Source: Streptomyces marianii | GTDB lineage: Bacteria; Actinomycetota; Actinomycetes; Streptomycetales; Streptomycetaceae | Assembly (NCBI RefSeq): GCF_005795905.1 | Contig: NZ_VAWE01000005.1 | Coordinates: 1 to 64,000 of the forward strand | DNA: 64,000 nt | Reading direction: 5' to 3' | Shown here: positions 26,130-34,710 of the stretch, piece after piece | How the letters are laid out: every line of letters starts with the position of its first letter | Numbering within the stretch: position 1 is the stretch's first letter | Position numbers and translations under genes: made by a program | Notes under the pieces: model-generated | The model's input: only the letters and a program-made list of their open reading frames with translations | The model's database searches: none | Told to the model about the DNA's origin: nothing

Positions 26130-26656
26130 GCGGTGCCCCCGGGCCCGCCGGCCGTGCGGTGTTCGTAGGCATTGATCAGGTCACCGATGGTGGCGGGGTC
26201 GTCTGTCTCGCCGACCAGGGTGCCGGTGGCGTGCCAGATGTGGGCGGGTCCGTCGGGGTCGTAGATGACCAGGTATGAGGCGTACCGCTCGATGAACGGC
26301 ACCGCCTGGTCGTCTTCGAGTCCCGCGTCGGTCAGCGCGGCCATCTCGTCTTCGTCGGCGGGGTCCAGGAGCAGCGAGGTGGCGAGGACGTCGATGGCGA
26401 GGACCTCCAGCCACATCGCGTCGTCCGGCGTCTGGGGGAGATGGACGTAGCCGGTGACGCGGAGCTGGTCGCCGCGCTTGAGTTCGTACAGCACGGCGTG
26501 GGCCAGGACCGGGTCGGCTACGCGGCAGGGCAGGACGGTTTCGTCGACGCGTTCCTCGGTGGGAGACAGGGAGATCCGGAAACTTGCGGTGGTGCCGTGC
26601 AGGTCGCCGGGCATCGTTTCCTCGTCCAGGTACCCGTTCAGGGCTATGGCGTCCAT
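26126..26656 (-). CDS. Hypothetical protein with OB-like (SSB-like) segment
   Basis: A 176-residue protein from ATG 26656. The segment SFRISLSPTEERVDETVLPC, then HAVLYELKRGDQLRVTGYVH, resembles the beta-barrel pattern of single-stranded DNA-binding OB folds. An acidic C-terminal part follows. It begins 8 nt after the stop of the interrupted Pycsar-type gene. Binding to nucleic acid is plausible but not shown. Confidence 0.6.
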   Translation of the reverse strand: MDAIALNGYLDEETMPGDLHGTTASFRISLSPTEERVDETVLPCRVADPVLAHAVLYELKRGDQLRVTGYVHLPQTPDDAMWLEVLAIDVLATSLLLDPADEDEMAALTDAGLEDDQAVPFIERYASYLVIYDPDGPAHIWHATGTLVGETDDPATIGDLINAYEHRTAGGPGGTA

Positions 26657-26664
26657 GGGGGCTC

Positions 26665-27023
26665 CTACAGCGCGGCCAGGGCGGCGAAGACGACGAAGGC
26701 GATGGCGGCCAGCGAGAGGTCGATGGCCCGCCGCAGCCCCACGAACTTGCGCAGGGCGATCTGGGACAGGACGCGGATGCGGTCCGGTCGGCGGTCTTCG
26801 CACATCTCCGCGCGGATCCGCTGCGCGTCGTGGCGTGCCCAGTAGGGGAAGCTGGCGCGGTCTGCGCCTGCGAGGCGGGGGCGGACGACCAGCAGGAGTA
26901 AGACCGCGGATGCGGCCAGCGCCACGATGGCGATTCCGCCGGCGGCGCGGCACGGCAGCGGCAGCTGCTTGTCGGCGGCCCCGAACAGGCCCGCGATGAC
27001 CGCGCCGTTGAAGGCCAGCAGGA
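26665..27023 (-). pseudogene. 3' part of PycTM-like (Pycsar effector-type) membrane protein gene, split by element 1
   Basis: Reads LLAFNGAVIAGLFGAADKQ, then a membrane helix (IAIVALAASAVLLLLVV), FPYWARHDAQRIRAEM, RIRVLSQIALRKFVGLRRA and a last helix (LSLAAIAFVVFAALAAL). This is the two-helix layout of the Pycsar effector membrane domain. The conserved N terminus is missing here and is found on the same strand at 31,905-32,073, beyond the mobile element. The two parts total 528 nt, exactly 176 codons including stop. In Pycsar systems the effector disrupts the membrane after cUMP/cCMP signalling. No cyclase gene is visible nearby. Confidence 0.8.
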
Positions 27024-27025
27024 CG

Positions 27026-27039
27026 TGTTGACCGAACTA
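27026..27039 (+). repeat. Left terminal inverted repeat of element 1
   Basis: TGTTGACCGAACTA; 12 of 14 positions match the complement of 31891-31904. Confidence 0.65.
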
Positions 27040-27043
27040 AATC

Positions 27044-28381
27044 ATGCGTATTCGCAGGTCAGAGCGCCTTTCTGCTAGCTTTCGCGCCGTGTCTGGCGAA
27101 CGACGTCCCGGAAGGGACCTAAAGAACTTCGTCCTGCCTCAAGTGGGCCAATTATTGGAGACGGGAGACTGTTGGGAGCCGTACCAGGTAGTGGACCCGC
27201 ACGGCATACCGATCGAGGCCGTTGCGGTGTACCTCAAGGATTTGGTTGCAGCAGACGGCTCACCCCTGACTCCGCGCTCATACGGCATGGATCTGCTGCG
27301 TTGGTGGCGGTACCTTTGGGCGTTCGGGATCGAGTGGGACCGCGCGGTTCGGGAAGACGCCCGGGACTTCATGCTGTGGATGCGGCTTGCAGACAAGCCG
27401 GTGCGAATTCATTGGCGTCATCGAGGCAAGGACCCGGCAGAGATCCCAGCCTCTTCCCGGACCGTCAGGCCGGAACCCGGTACGCCGAATCCGGTGACCG
27501 GAAAGCCCTCCGTCGGCAAGAAGTACGCGCCAAGCACACGAGCGCACTGCGAGACGGTGCTGCGGTCGTTCTACGACTTCCATTTGGAGCGCAACACCGG
27601 ATCGCTGCTAGTCAACCCGTTCCCTCTCGTCCGTAGCAGACGCTCGGCCCGCGCGAATGCGCACCACAGCCCTGAAAAGTCCTACAGCAACCAGCGCACC
27701 GGCCTCTACCGACCCAAGGTGCCCAAGCGGATCCCGCGGCAGATCCCCGAGGAGAAGTACACCGAGGTCTTCGCGGGCCTCCGCTCGCATCGTGACCGCG
27801 CTCTCCTGGCGTTCTGGGTCGCGACGGGGGCCCGCGCGGAGGAACTGCTTACCTCCACTCAGAGCGACGCCTACGTCGGCGAGCAGACCATCGGTGTGAT
27901 TCGTAAGGGCAGCCGCGCTTTCCAGGAACTCCCTGCCACTCGCGACGCGTTCGTCTGGCTGCGCCTCTACCAGGAGGAAGCTTGGAAGAAGGGCGTCCCT
28001 CGCGGACGTAAGCGGCCGCTGTGGTGGACGCTGCGTCGTCCCTGGCGGCCTTTGCAGTACGACGCGGCCCGCATGATGTTCAACCGGGCCAACGAACTTC
28101 TGGGCGCGAACTGGACCCTTCACGATCTTCGGCACACTGCAACGTTCCTGATGCTGGACGACCCGGACATGCCGCCCGTCTATGTCCAGCACATCCTGGG
28201 CCACAAGTACCTGTCGACCTTGGACATCTACAACCGTCCCACCAGAGACGACATCATCACGGCCGGGCTGGCCCATCATGCCCGGCAGCAGCAGCGTCGG
28301 GAGAATCCGCCGCCGGCACCGCCAGCACCGGCCTACAACCCCGACTCTCTCAACGTCCTTTTCGGAAGGCCCTTTTCGTGA
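27044..28381 (+). CDS. Tyrosine recombinase, TnpA-like (element 1)
   Basis: A 445-residue site-specific recombinase (GTG 27089 is an alternative start). Catalytic signatures are visible: first arginine in WVATGARAEELL, LHDLRHTATFL (HxLRH), and HILGHKYLSTLDIYNRPT with the terminal H and tyrosine. The N-terminal half is a SAM-like core-binding domain. The gene begins 5 nt inside the left terminal repeat, so expression may depend on flanking DNA. Its stop overlaps the second recombinase by GTGA, as in Tn554 tnpA/tnpB. Confidence 0.85.
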   Translation: MRIRRSERLSASFRAVSGERRPGRDLKNFVLPQVGQLLETGDCWEPYQVVDPHGIPIEAVAVYLKDLVAADGSPLTPRSYGMDLLRWWRYLWAFGIEWDRAVREDARDFMLWMRLADKPVRIHWRHRGKDPAEIPASSRTVRPEPGTPNPVTGKPSVGKKYAPSTRAHCETVLRSFYDFHLERNTGSLLVNPFPLVRSRRSARANAHHSPEKSYSNQRTGLYRPKVPKRIPRQIPEEKYTEVFAGLRSHRDRALLAFWVATGARAEELLTSTQSDAYVGEQTIGVIRKGSRAFQELPATRDAFVWLRLYQEEAWKKGVPRGRKRPLWWTLRRPWRPLQYDAARMMFNRANELLGANWTLHDLRHTATFLMLDDPDMPPVYVQHILGHKYLSTLDIYNRPTRDDIITAGLAHHARQQQRRENPPPAPPAPAYNPDSLNVLFGRPFS

Positions 28382-30813
28382 CCAGTCGTCTTGCCGTGCT
28401 TTCTCGCCCAGCGTCGGCTACTCATCGGGGAGGAGAGGCTGCCGCTCTACTTCGAGCGTTCCCGCCTCGTTCCCGGGAAACTTCGTGGCCACTGACTACA
28501 GAATCACGCGAGGCCGTCCTTGACCGCCTGGACAAGCCGCCCCTGCGAAGGGAGAACGCAGGAGTTCGGAGCTCTCAAATGGTCGGAGCCCGTCTGCTGC
28601 TGAGCTGGCTGGAGACATTCTCCGGCGAGACCTGGCAGGAACGGTGGAACGCCGCTCCTGCCTCGGCTTCCTACGACAACTGGCAGCAAGGCATCCTGGC
28701 CTGGGCGTCTACCCTCGGCAGGAGCCCCAGCCGTACTGCGCTCAGGTCTGGCCTGCTGGCTTTGATTTGTGCGGATGTCATCCGCCCCAGCATGGAATGG
28801 TTGGCCGGGAATTCATCGAGATACCTGCGGCCCGCTATTGCTGCTTCCCGCGACCCCACTGGATTTGCCCGCTTGGCAAGTGACGCCTCTGGACACGACC
28901 GGGCCAACCGCAACAGCTCAGAAGCGTATAAGTTCATCGCCCAAATCGTCGCCGCTTACGGCGGCGGCGTCGACGACATTGTCGTAGGCGACCTGCTGAC
29001 TCATCCGAAGCTGCTTGCGGGGTCAAGCGGCAAGGCAGTACGTCTCGCCTACACCTGGCTCCGGAACCGGGGCCAATTCCCTCCTGATGCCCCCGTCACC
29101 CTCAACCACGTGGCTGTCCGCACGGGACAGCTGCGACCAGCCGAGCTCATAGATCGATACAAGCTGCGCTGCCGACCCGTTCGTGATCTCTTGGTCGATT
29201 ACCTCACCGAACGCCAGCCCAGCCTCGATTACACCAGTCTCAGGACCCTCGCTCGCGAACTGGGCGGTCTCTTCTGGGCTGATCTCGAACACCACCACCC
29301 CGGCATCGACACCCTTCGACTACCGAAGGATGTGAGCGACGCCTGGAAAGTACGCATCGCAGTGAAGACCACACGCCGGCGTCGCCCTGACGGCACCATC
29401 CGAACAACGATCGAACCCCGCGAGAGCGCACCGGCCGTCAAGATTTCGGTGCGCGCCTTCTATCTGGACATCGCGGAGTGGGCCCTCGACGAGCCCGAAC
29501 GATGGGGGCACTGGGCTGCACCATGCCCGGTCAGCGAAGCAGAGTTGGCAAAAAAGAAGCATGAGCAACGGAAGAAGTCCAGGTCGGACCAGCGCACCCG
29601 TGAACGTCTGCCTGTATTACCCGTTATTGTCCAAACAGCTGAACGACTCCTCAAAGAAGCCACTGCGCGTCTCCGAACTATTGAATCGGCTCCCTTGGGC
29701 TCCGCCGTCGACTTTCGCGGGGAAACCTTCTTCCTCCCCGCGTCCTCCAGCCGCACCGACGGAAAACCAGGACGTGTTCGGGACATCAACGGAACCAGCC
29801 GGGACATCCGCGGTGAAGAGAAGCGTGCGTTCTTCGCGTGGGCAACGATCGAAATCCTGCGCCATACAGGAATCCGGATTGAGGAGCTCCAAGAACTCAG
29901 CCATCACAGCATCATCCGCTACAAGCTCCCCACCACCGGCGAGACGGTCCCCCTCCTCCAGATCGCGCCGTCAAAGACCGACAAGGAGCGACTGCTGCTC
30001 ATCAACCCAGAACTTGCCGACGTTCTGAGCGCAGTCATCAGTCGCGCCCGTCAACCCGACGGGATTATTCCATCAATCCAAACATACGACGCACATGAAA
30101 GGGTCTGGAACGCTCCGATGCCCATCCTCTTCCAGTGGGCTGTCAGTGGCGAACACAGAGCCATTTCATATGGCACCATCCGCAGGGCCTTGGACGAAAC
30201 CCTCGAAGCATCCGGACTCACAGACAAAACCGGAATGCCGCTGATTTTTCGGCCGCACGACTTCCGAAGGATCTTCATCACCGACGCCATCATGAACGGC
30301 CTGCCGCCCCATATCGCCCAAGTTATCGCAGGACATGACAGCCTCACGAGCACGATGGGCTACGCCGCCATTTACCCTGCCGAAGCCATCGAGGCGCACC
30401 GCGCTTTCATCGCTCGCCGTCGCCAGGTACGGCCTGCCGAAGAGTACCGCACAGTCACGTCAGAGGAATGGGATGAATTCCTCGGCCATTTCGAAAGAAG
30501 GAAACTCGCCCTCGGGGAGTGCGGGCGAGCCTACGGAACCGAGTGCAGTCACGAGCATGCGTGCGTCCGCTGCCCTGTGCTCATCACCAGCCCTACCGAA
30601 CGTCCGCGACTGATTGAAATCCGGGACAACTTGCGAGACCGCATCTCCGAAGCAGAGCGTGAAGGATGGCTGGGAGAAGCAGAAGGACTACGGGTCAGCC
30701 TCACCGCCGCCGACGAAAAGATCACCCAACTGGACACCAGGCAAGAACGGAAGAAATCTCCAATATTCCTTGGAGTCCCCTCGTTCGATCAGGTAGTTGG
30801 ACGCGCGTGCTGA
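28378..30813 (+). CDS. Large tyrosine recombinase, TnpB-like (element 1)
   Basis: An 811-residue protein from GTG 28378, which overlaps the TnpA-like stop. The catalytic half has ILRHTGIRIEELQELS (R), FRPHDFRRIFITD (HxxR) and VIAGHDSLTSTMGYAAIYP (H and Y). A C-terminal zinc-finger motif follows (CGRAYGTECSHEHACVRCP), then a coiled coil. The size and finger match TnpB-type recombinases that act with TnpA in Tn554-like elements. Codon usage is less GC-biased than neighbours, fitting recent arrival. Confidence 0.85.
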   Translation: MTSRLAVLSRPASATHRGGEAAALLRAFPPRSRETSWPLTTESREAVLDRLDKPPLRRENAGVRSSQMVGARLLLSWLETFSGETWQERWNAAPASASYDNWQQGILAWASTLGRSPSRTALRSGLLALICADVIRPSMEWLAGNSSRYLRPAIAASRDPTGFARLASDASGHDRANRNSSEAYKFIAQIVAAYGGGVDDIVVGDLLTHPKLLAGSSGKAVRLAYTWLRNRGQFPPDAPVTLNHVAVRTGQLRPAELIDRYKLRCRPVRDLLVDYLTERQPSLDYTSLRTLARELGGLFWADLEHHHPGIDTLRLPKDVSDAWKVRIAVKTTRRRRPDGTIRTTIEPRESAPAVKISVRAFYLDIAEWALDEPERWGHWAAPCPVSEAELAKKKHEQRKKSRSDQRTRERLPVLPVIVQTAERLLKEATARLRTIESAPLGSAVDFRGETFFLPASSSRTDGKPGRVRDINGTSRDIRGEEKRAFFAWATIEILRHTGIRIEELQELSHHSIIRYKLPTTGETVPLLQIAPSKTDKERLLLINPELADVLSAVISRARQPDGIIPSIQTYDAHERVWNAPMPILFQWAVSGEHRAISYGTIRRALDETLEASGLTDKTGMPLIFRPHDFRRIFITDAIMNGLPPHIAQVIAGHDSLTSTMGYAAIYPAEAIEAHRAFIARRRQVRPAEEYRTVTSEEWDEFLGHFERRKLALGECGRAYGTECSHEHACVRCPVLITSPTERPRLIEIRDNLRDRISEAEREGWLGEAEGLRVSLTAADEKITQLDTRQERKKSPIFLGVPSFDQVVGRAC

Positions 30814-30864
30814 AGCTATGGGTTTCGCATGACCAGAGAGCTCCGGCTCAGACGTGCCTCGCGC

Positions 30865-31623
30865 CTAGTCGCGGCTGGCGACCACCAGGTATCCATCGCT
30901 CTCTGGGTCGAAGGTGGTGGACTGCACCGTGAGCCCGACACTCCGCAACTGCGCCACGAGTTCCTCGTACCGGTAGGGCCAGATGGACAACCGCTCCGAG
31001 CAGGCTCGCACTGCCCCATCCGGCTCGATCTGGGCGACCACGATCTCAAGGAAGTGTTCCTGCTCCCAGCGCTGCTCGATCTGCCAGTAGTAGCTGACCA
31101 CCGCATCGCGGTCGTTGCGGCGGATGAGTCGATCGCGGACGTCTACCCGTGAGCCGGCGGAGCGCACGAGCTCCCAGTTGCGTGAGTGGAGCACAAGGCG
31201 TCCGCCCGGATTCAGCAGCCGCGACATCGCTTCCAGTGCGGTCAGGCGCCCGGCTGCGCCCTCAGCGTGCCCGAGCGAATTGCCGACGCAGAACACCAGA
31301 TCGAACGTGGAGTCCTCCAGGTGGTCGGGCAGCTCGTCCCAACTCGCGCGGAGGGCTCGAAGCGAGACACCCTGCTCGTCGGCGACCTTCTCGGTCCGGC
31401 GAACCATCCCATCACTGGCGTCTGCGGCGACCACGTCAAGGCCAAGACTCGCGAGACCGACGGCGAGCTGGCCGGTTCCACACGCGCAGTCGAGGACGCG
31501 TGCGTTGGGCGGCAAAGAGCCCACGACATCGCTGTAGTAAACCGCGGCTGCCTTGGCGGGGGTCAACCTGTCGTCCCCGATCAGCCACTCGTATACGTCG
31601 GAAAGCGCCCCATAACCAGCCAC
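30865..31623 (-). CDS. Class I SAM-dependent methyltransferase (cargo of element 1)
   Basis: About 252 residues from GTG 31623, which has GGAGG 8 nt upstream (GTG 31641 and ATG 31638 are alternatives). Rossmann motif I is VLDCACGTGQLA, the acidic motif II is VVAADASDGMV, and the post-motif region FDLVFCVGNSLGH and LNPGGRLVLHSRN follows, resembling glycine/sarcosine N-methyltransferase-type enzymes. The substrate is unknown. It is convergent with the recombinases inside the element, matching the second element's plan. Confidence 0.8.
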   Translation of the reverse strand: MAGYGALSDVYEWLIGDDRLTPAKAAAVYYSDVVGSLPPNARVLDCACGTGQLAVGLASLGLDVVAADASDGMVRRTEKVADEQGVSLRALRASWDELPDHLEDSTFDLVFCVGNSLGHAEGAAGRLTALEAMSRLLNPGGRLVLHSRNWELVRSAGSRVDVRDRLIRRNDRDAVVSYYWQIEQRWEQEHFLEIVVAQIEPDGAVRACSERLSIWPYRYEELVAQLRSVGLTVQSTTFDPESDGYLVVASRD

Positions 31624-31890
31624 CGCGATAACCTCCATCACTCGACGACACGCGGGCTAGACCGCCCTGCGATTCGGACCTTGCGCCTCGCACTGTGCCG
31701 GGCCGTGTCAGCGAAGCATTGAGCAGGACCCAACCACTTCCGGCCGCTGAGACTCCACCGGATTTCGTGGGAAACCGCGGCCGGCAAGCGCGCGGTCACT
31801 GCGGAGCGCTCTTACGCACAGCCATCCAAACTGATTGCCGAAACGCCGCGTCCGGATGAAGGACCGCCAGCGACCGCCTCTACTGCCAAG

Positions 31891-31904
31891 TAGTTCGGAG
31901 AACA
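31891..31904 (-). repeat. Right terminal inverted repeat of element 1
   Basis: Read on the minus strand: TGTTCTCCGAACTA. It pairs with 27026-27039. The 260 nt between this end and the methyltransferase start hold no gene that I can support. Confidence 0.65.
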
Positions 31905-32073
31905 GCGAGGCCTTGTTGTCGGTGCGGCCGATCTCGGTCGCGACCGTGGCCACCGCGTCGTTGAGGTTGTGATCGGTACGGTCCGGCCCTGCGGCGGCGG
32001 CCGGGTGATGGATCACGGCCAGCGCTTCCCTTTCAGTGGGGCGGGCCTCGAGGTCGGTTTCGTGGGCATTCAC
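31905..32073 (-). pseudogene. 5' part of PycTM-like membrane protein gene, split by element 1
   Basis: GTG 32073 overlaps the stop of the upstream HTH gene by GTGA. The product VNAHETDLEARPTEREALAV ... VATVATEIGRTDNKAS ends at the element. TEIGRTDNKAS is the conserved N-terminal motif of PycTM-type proteins, immediately before the LLLAFNGA that is found at 27,023 and below. After the insertion the frame continues about 65 codons into element DNA to a stop near 31,708. Confidence 0.8.
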
Positions 32074-32423
32074 CGGCTCACCGCCCTGCGGCGGGTGGTG
32101 CCGGCGGCGAGCCGACCGCGCAGCATGGCGGCCGGGATCGTCTTGCGTTGCCTGGCCCGGGCGCGGGAGTCGGCGCGGGCACGGGCTATCTCGCAGGGTC
32201 CGCATGGGTCTTCGCCGCGGGCTTCGTGGCAGTCGTGGCCCTCGGTGGTGCCGTGCGGGGCGGTGATGTCGTGCAGTGCGGCCAGGCGGTACAGGTCGTC
32301 GGGGGTGACGTCGGTGCGGGCCTGGATGGTGCGCTGGGTGTAGCCGTCGCGCAGCAGGGTCAGGGCGACGGCCTGGCCGACGGTGAGGGCCGGCGGCTGG
32401 CCGGTGATGGCGGGGGTCTCCAT
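32070..32423 (-). CDS. Small HTH protein, 117 residues
   Basis: ATG 32423. The central part PALTVGQAVALTLLRDGYTQ, RTIQARTDVTPDDLYRLAAL looks like a helix-turn-helix, followed by a short cysteine motif (DCHEARGEDPCGPC) and a very basic tail (RARADSRARARQRK). It is probably a DNA-binding regulator of the operon or of transfer genes. Its stop overlaps the PycTM-like start. Confidence 0.65.
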   Translation of the reverse strand: METPAITGQPPALTVGQAVALTLLRDGYTQRTIQARTDVTPDDLYRLAALHDITAPHGTTEGHDCHEARGEDPCGPCEIARARADSRARARQRKTIPAAMLRGRLAAGTTRRRAVSR

Positions 32424-32500
32424 GGTGGAGGGTCCTTCCAGGAACACGGGAGCGGGCACCGGCGGTTGGCCGGTGCCCGCGAAGTTGATGGGGGTGACGG

Positions 32501-32713
32501 TCAGGCGTGGTCGTCGCCGTCGGAGCGGCGCGGCTGGGCGTCGGAGACGAACCGGGTCTCGCCCGGGTTGGCCTCGTTCCAGTTCTCCGCGCAGACCTTG
32601 TGGACCGGTTCGCGCTTGTGGGAGCGCAGCGGGGTCGGCCCGCCGCACAGCACGCACGGCCGGTCGCTGAAGCGGTCGAAGTGTGCGCCGTCGCGCCAGA
32701 CGAGCAGGGTCAC
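32501..32713 (-). CDS. Small zinc-finger protein, 70 residues
   Basis: GTG 32713, 6 nt after the GGDEF gene stop. The sequence has CVLCGGPTPLRSHKREPVHK and a further cysteine (VCAENW), i.e. a CxxC-H-x-x-C type metal site, with W residues before it. Similar short proteins accompany plasmid operons in Streptomyces. Function unknown. Confidence 0.6.
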   Translation of the reverse strand: MTLLVWRDGAHFDRFSDRPCVLCGGPTPLRSHKREPVHKVCAENWNEANPGETRFVSDAQPRRSDGDDHA

Positions 32714-32719
32714 GACGGA

Positions 32720-33409
32720 TCACGCGGCGGCGGCCGCGGGCAGGTGCGTGCCCGGGCGTCCGGGTCGGCGGCCGTTGACCGAGGGGGTGTCGGCGTCGGC
32801 CGCGGTGCCCAGGTAGGGGAAGGGCTCTTCGCCGGTCTTGACCTTGTACATGGACACGTCGGCGGCGCGCAGGACGTCGCCGAAGGGTCGGCCGGGCAGG
32901 TCGGCGGCGTAGGAGGTGCCGATCGACACGGTGAACGGCAGCAGCAGACCCTCGTACGGGACGGAACGGTCCATGTGCGCGCGCAGCCCGGCGAGCTCCT
33001 GGGCGAAGTGCTCGCGCGGCAGCCGGACGGCGGCGCCGAACTCGTCTCCGCCCAGGCGCGCGGCCAGGCCCTGGCGGGCGGTGCTCCACTGGCGCAGCCG
33101 CTGGGCGAGGGTGATGACGACCTTGTCGCCGGCGGCATGGCCGTAGCCGTCGTTGATCGCCTTGAAGCCGTTGCCGTCGAGGACCAGGACCAGGAGGTCG
33201 TCGGCGCGGCGCCGGGCGGTGAGCTGCCGTTCGCCGTGGGCGGTGAGCCCGTCGCGGCAGGGCAGGCCAGTGAGCTGGTCGCGGCGCGCGGCCTCCAGCT
33301 GGCGGCGTACGCGGACGTCGTCGACGACGGCGGCCAGGGCGAGCGGCACAGCGGCCGCGGTGAGCAGAAGAGTGCGGGGATGCTGCCGTAACACGGTCAG
33401 GGCAGGCAT
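32720..33409 (-). CDS. Membrane-anchored GGDEF protein (putative diguanylate cyclase)
   Basis: A 229-residue protein from ATG 33409. An N-terminal membrane helix (TLLLTAAAVPLALAAVV) precedes DQLTGLP, the start of GGDEF domains, and the intact active-site motif LGGDEFG near residue 120, followed by SIGTSYA and AADVSMYKVK. It should make c-di-GMP, which controls development through BldD in Streptomyces. A cyclase on a plasmid transfer/maintenance operon could link spread to host development; that link is inferred. It heads the leftward operon ending at 24,805. Confidence 0.8.
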   Translation of the reverse strand: MPALTVLRQHPRTLLLTAAAVPLALAAVVDDVRVRRQLEAARRDQLTGLPCRDGLTAHGERQLTARRRADDLLVLVLDGNGFKAINDGYGHAAGDKVVITLAQRLRQWSTARQGLAARLGGDEFGAAVRLPREHFAQELAGLRAHMDRSVPYEGLLLPFTVSIGTSYAADLPGRPFGDVLRAADVSMYKVKTGEEPFPYLGTAADADTPSVNGRRPGRPGTHLPAAAAA

Positions 33410-33449
33410 GATTGAGACTCCGATCTCGCCCCTTGCGGGCGGGCATCAA

Positions 33450-33492
33450 GAAGAGGCGCACCCGGCTGTCCAGGCATGGGGTGCGCCTCTTC
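33450..33492. terminator. Terminator upstream of the GGDEF operon
   Basis: A 14-bp perfect stem, GAAGAGGCGCACCC (33450-33463) with its complement at 33479-33492 and a 15-nt loop. It isolates the operon starting at 33,409 from leftward genes to its right. Confidence 0.8.
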
Positions 33493-33523
33493 GTCGTGTG
33501 GGCGGCCAGCAGGCCGCAGGGGT

Positions 33524-33706
33524 TCAGGAAGACGGCAGGACGGTGACTTCGTCCGTGCGGGGGAACTGGGTGCGGCCGTTGTCCATCCGGACGGTGAGGT
33601 AGCCGTCGGTGTGGACTCCCTCCACGGTGCCCTGGTCGCCAGGGCGGGCGGTGTTGCCGCGAGATTCGATCTGCGTGGTGAGTTCGATGCGCTGTCCGAC
33701 GTTCAT
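33524..33706 (-). CDS. Small beta-rich protein, 60 residues
   Basis: ATG 33706 with AGAGGA upstream. The product (MNVGQRIELTTQIESRGNTA, GDQGTVEGVHTDGYLTVRMD) has the pattern of a KOW/SH3-like barrel. Such small proteins often bind nucleic acid, but no family is certain. Confidence 0.6.
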   Translation of the reverse strand: MNVGQRIELTTQIESRGNTARPGDQGTVEGVHTDGYLTVRMDNGRTQFPRTDEVTVLPSS

Positions 33707-33750
33707 CAGGTCCTCTGGGTCTGGGGCCGTATGGCCTTGGTCGAAGTGGG

Positions 33751-34599
33751 TCAGGCGGCGTACCAGTCGGGGACGTCGCACCGGTCGCAGAACAGTTCTT
33801 CGGGCGGCTGGCCGTTGTAGACGGCCAGCAGGTCGGCGGCGTCGGTGACTTTCACCCACACCGCGCTGCCGCAGGCCTCGCAGGTCTCGCCCTCGAGGCG
33901 GGCCTGCCAGTGGTGGTCGAAGACCTCGCCATGGTCCGACCAGCGCACGGTCAGCTGCCGTCCGGCGACGGCGAACGCACCGACGGAGTCGGGGCTGTCC
34001 GGGTCGAAGGCGAAGACCCGGGCGAGGTCCGGGCCGAAGGTGGCCCGGACCTCGGCGAGCGGGTCGAAACCGGCGGCCACGGAGCGGGCCAGCAGCAGGT
34101 GGAGCAGGTCGAGGTCAGCGGCCGCGTGGACCTGGTCGAAGCCTTCGGCGAGCAGCTGCTCGCCGGTCGGGACGCCAGCGTGCTGCCGGGCGACGGTCTG
34201 CGCCGGGACCTGCCGGTTGGCGGGCCTCGCATCCTGCCGGGTCTGACAGTCCTCGAGGGCCGTGCGCGCGACGATCGCCACGGCGGGCAGCCGGTGCTGG
34301 TGCGCTCGCTCCACCAGCCGGGCGCGAATGGCGAACTCGGTGTTCGTGGCGTCCACCAGAGTCGGCAATCGGCGCGCCAGGCGGCAGGTCAGCACCGTGT
34401 CGAAGACGGCGACCGCGGCCGGGGTGCTGTCCTGTAGACCGGGGTCGTCAGCCACCCGCTCGCGGCAGTCATCGAGCGACAGGCGCCAGATGCGGGGGAA
34501 CGCCGTGGCGATCCGGGTCTTGCCGCTCCCGGCCGCTCCGATCGTCAGGTAGAGGCCGGGCGTGGGCAGGCCAAGCGCGGCCAGGGCGGATTCGATCAT
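33751..34599 (-). CDS. P-loop kinase-like ATPase with C-terminal zinc finger
   Basis: A 282-residue protein; ATG 34599 follows GGAG. Walker A GAAGSGKT is near residues 21-28, then RLSLDDCRERVADD and LVDATNTEF, a pattern shared with polynucleotide-kinase-like and AAA proteins of the PNKP/Zeta type. The C terminus has two CxxC pairs (GETCEACGS, LFCDRCDVPDW). A role as a nucleic-acid or nucleotide kinase is plausible. Confidence 0.7.
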   Translation of the reverse strand: MIESALAALGLPTPGLYLTIGAAGSGKTRIATAFPRIWRLSLDDCRERVADDPGLQDSTPAAVAVFDTVLTCRLARRLPTLVDATNTEFAIRARLVERAHQHRLPAVAIVARTALEDCQTRQDARPANRQVPAQTVARQHAGVPTGEQLLAEGFDQVHAAADLDLLHLLLARSVAAGFDPLAEVRATFGPDLARVFAFDPDSPDSVGAFAVAGRQLTVRWSDHGEVFDHHWQARLEGETCEACGSAVWVKVTDAADLLAVYNGQPPEELFCDRCDVPDWYAA

Positions 34600-34710
34600 G
34601 TGGCTCCTCACACGGGGCTGAAGGTCGATGGGCGGCCGGTCGGCCTGTCCGGCCCTCGCCCGGCCCCGGTGTTGCGGGGTGGGCGAGGACCAGGCGGAGC
34701 GACCGGAGGG

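Larger units (their letters stand above)
27024..31904 (+). mobile_element. Tn554-like two-recombinase element 1 (about 4.9 kb) inserted in PycTM-like gene
   Basis: Two overlapping tyrosine recombinase genes plus a reverse-oriented methyltransferase gene. Imperfect terminal inverted repeats are TGTTGACCGAACTA (27026-27039) and, on the other strand, TGTTCTCCGAACTA (31904-31891). Removing 27,024-31,904 rejoins codons to read KASLLLAFNGA, the consensus of the interrupted family. The TnpC-like third gene of Tn554 is absent. The +/- 2 bp placement of the ends is uncertain. Confidence 0.85.
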
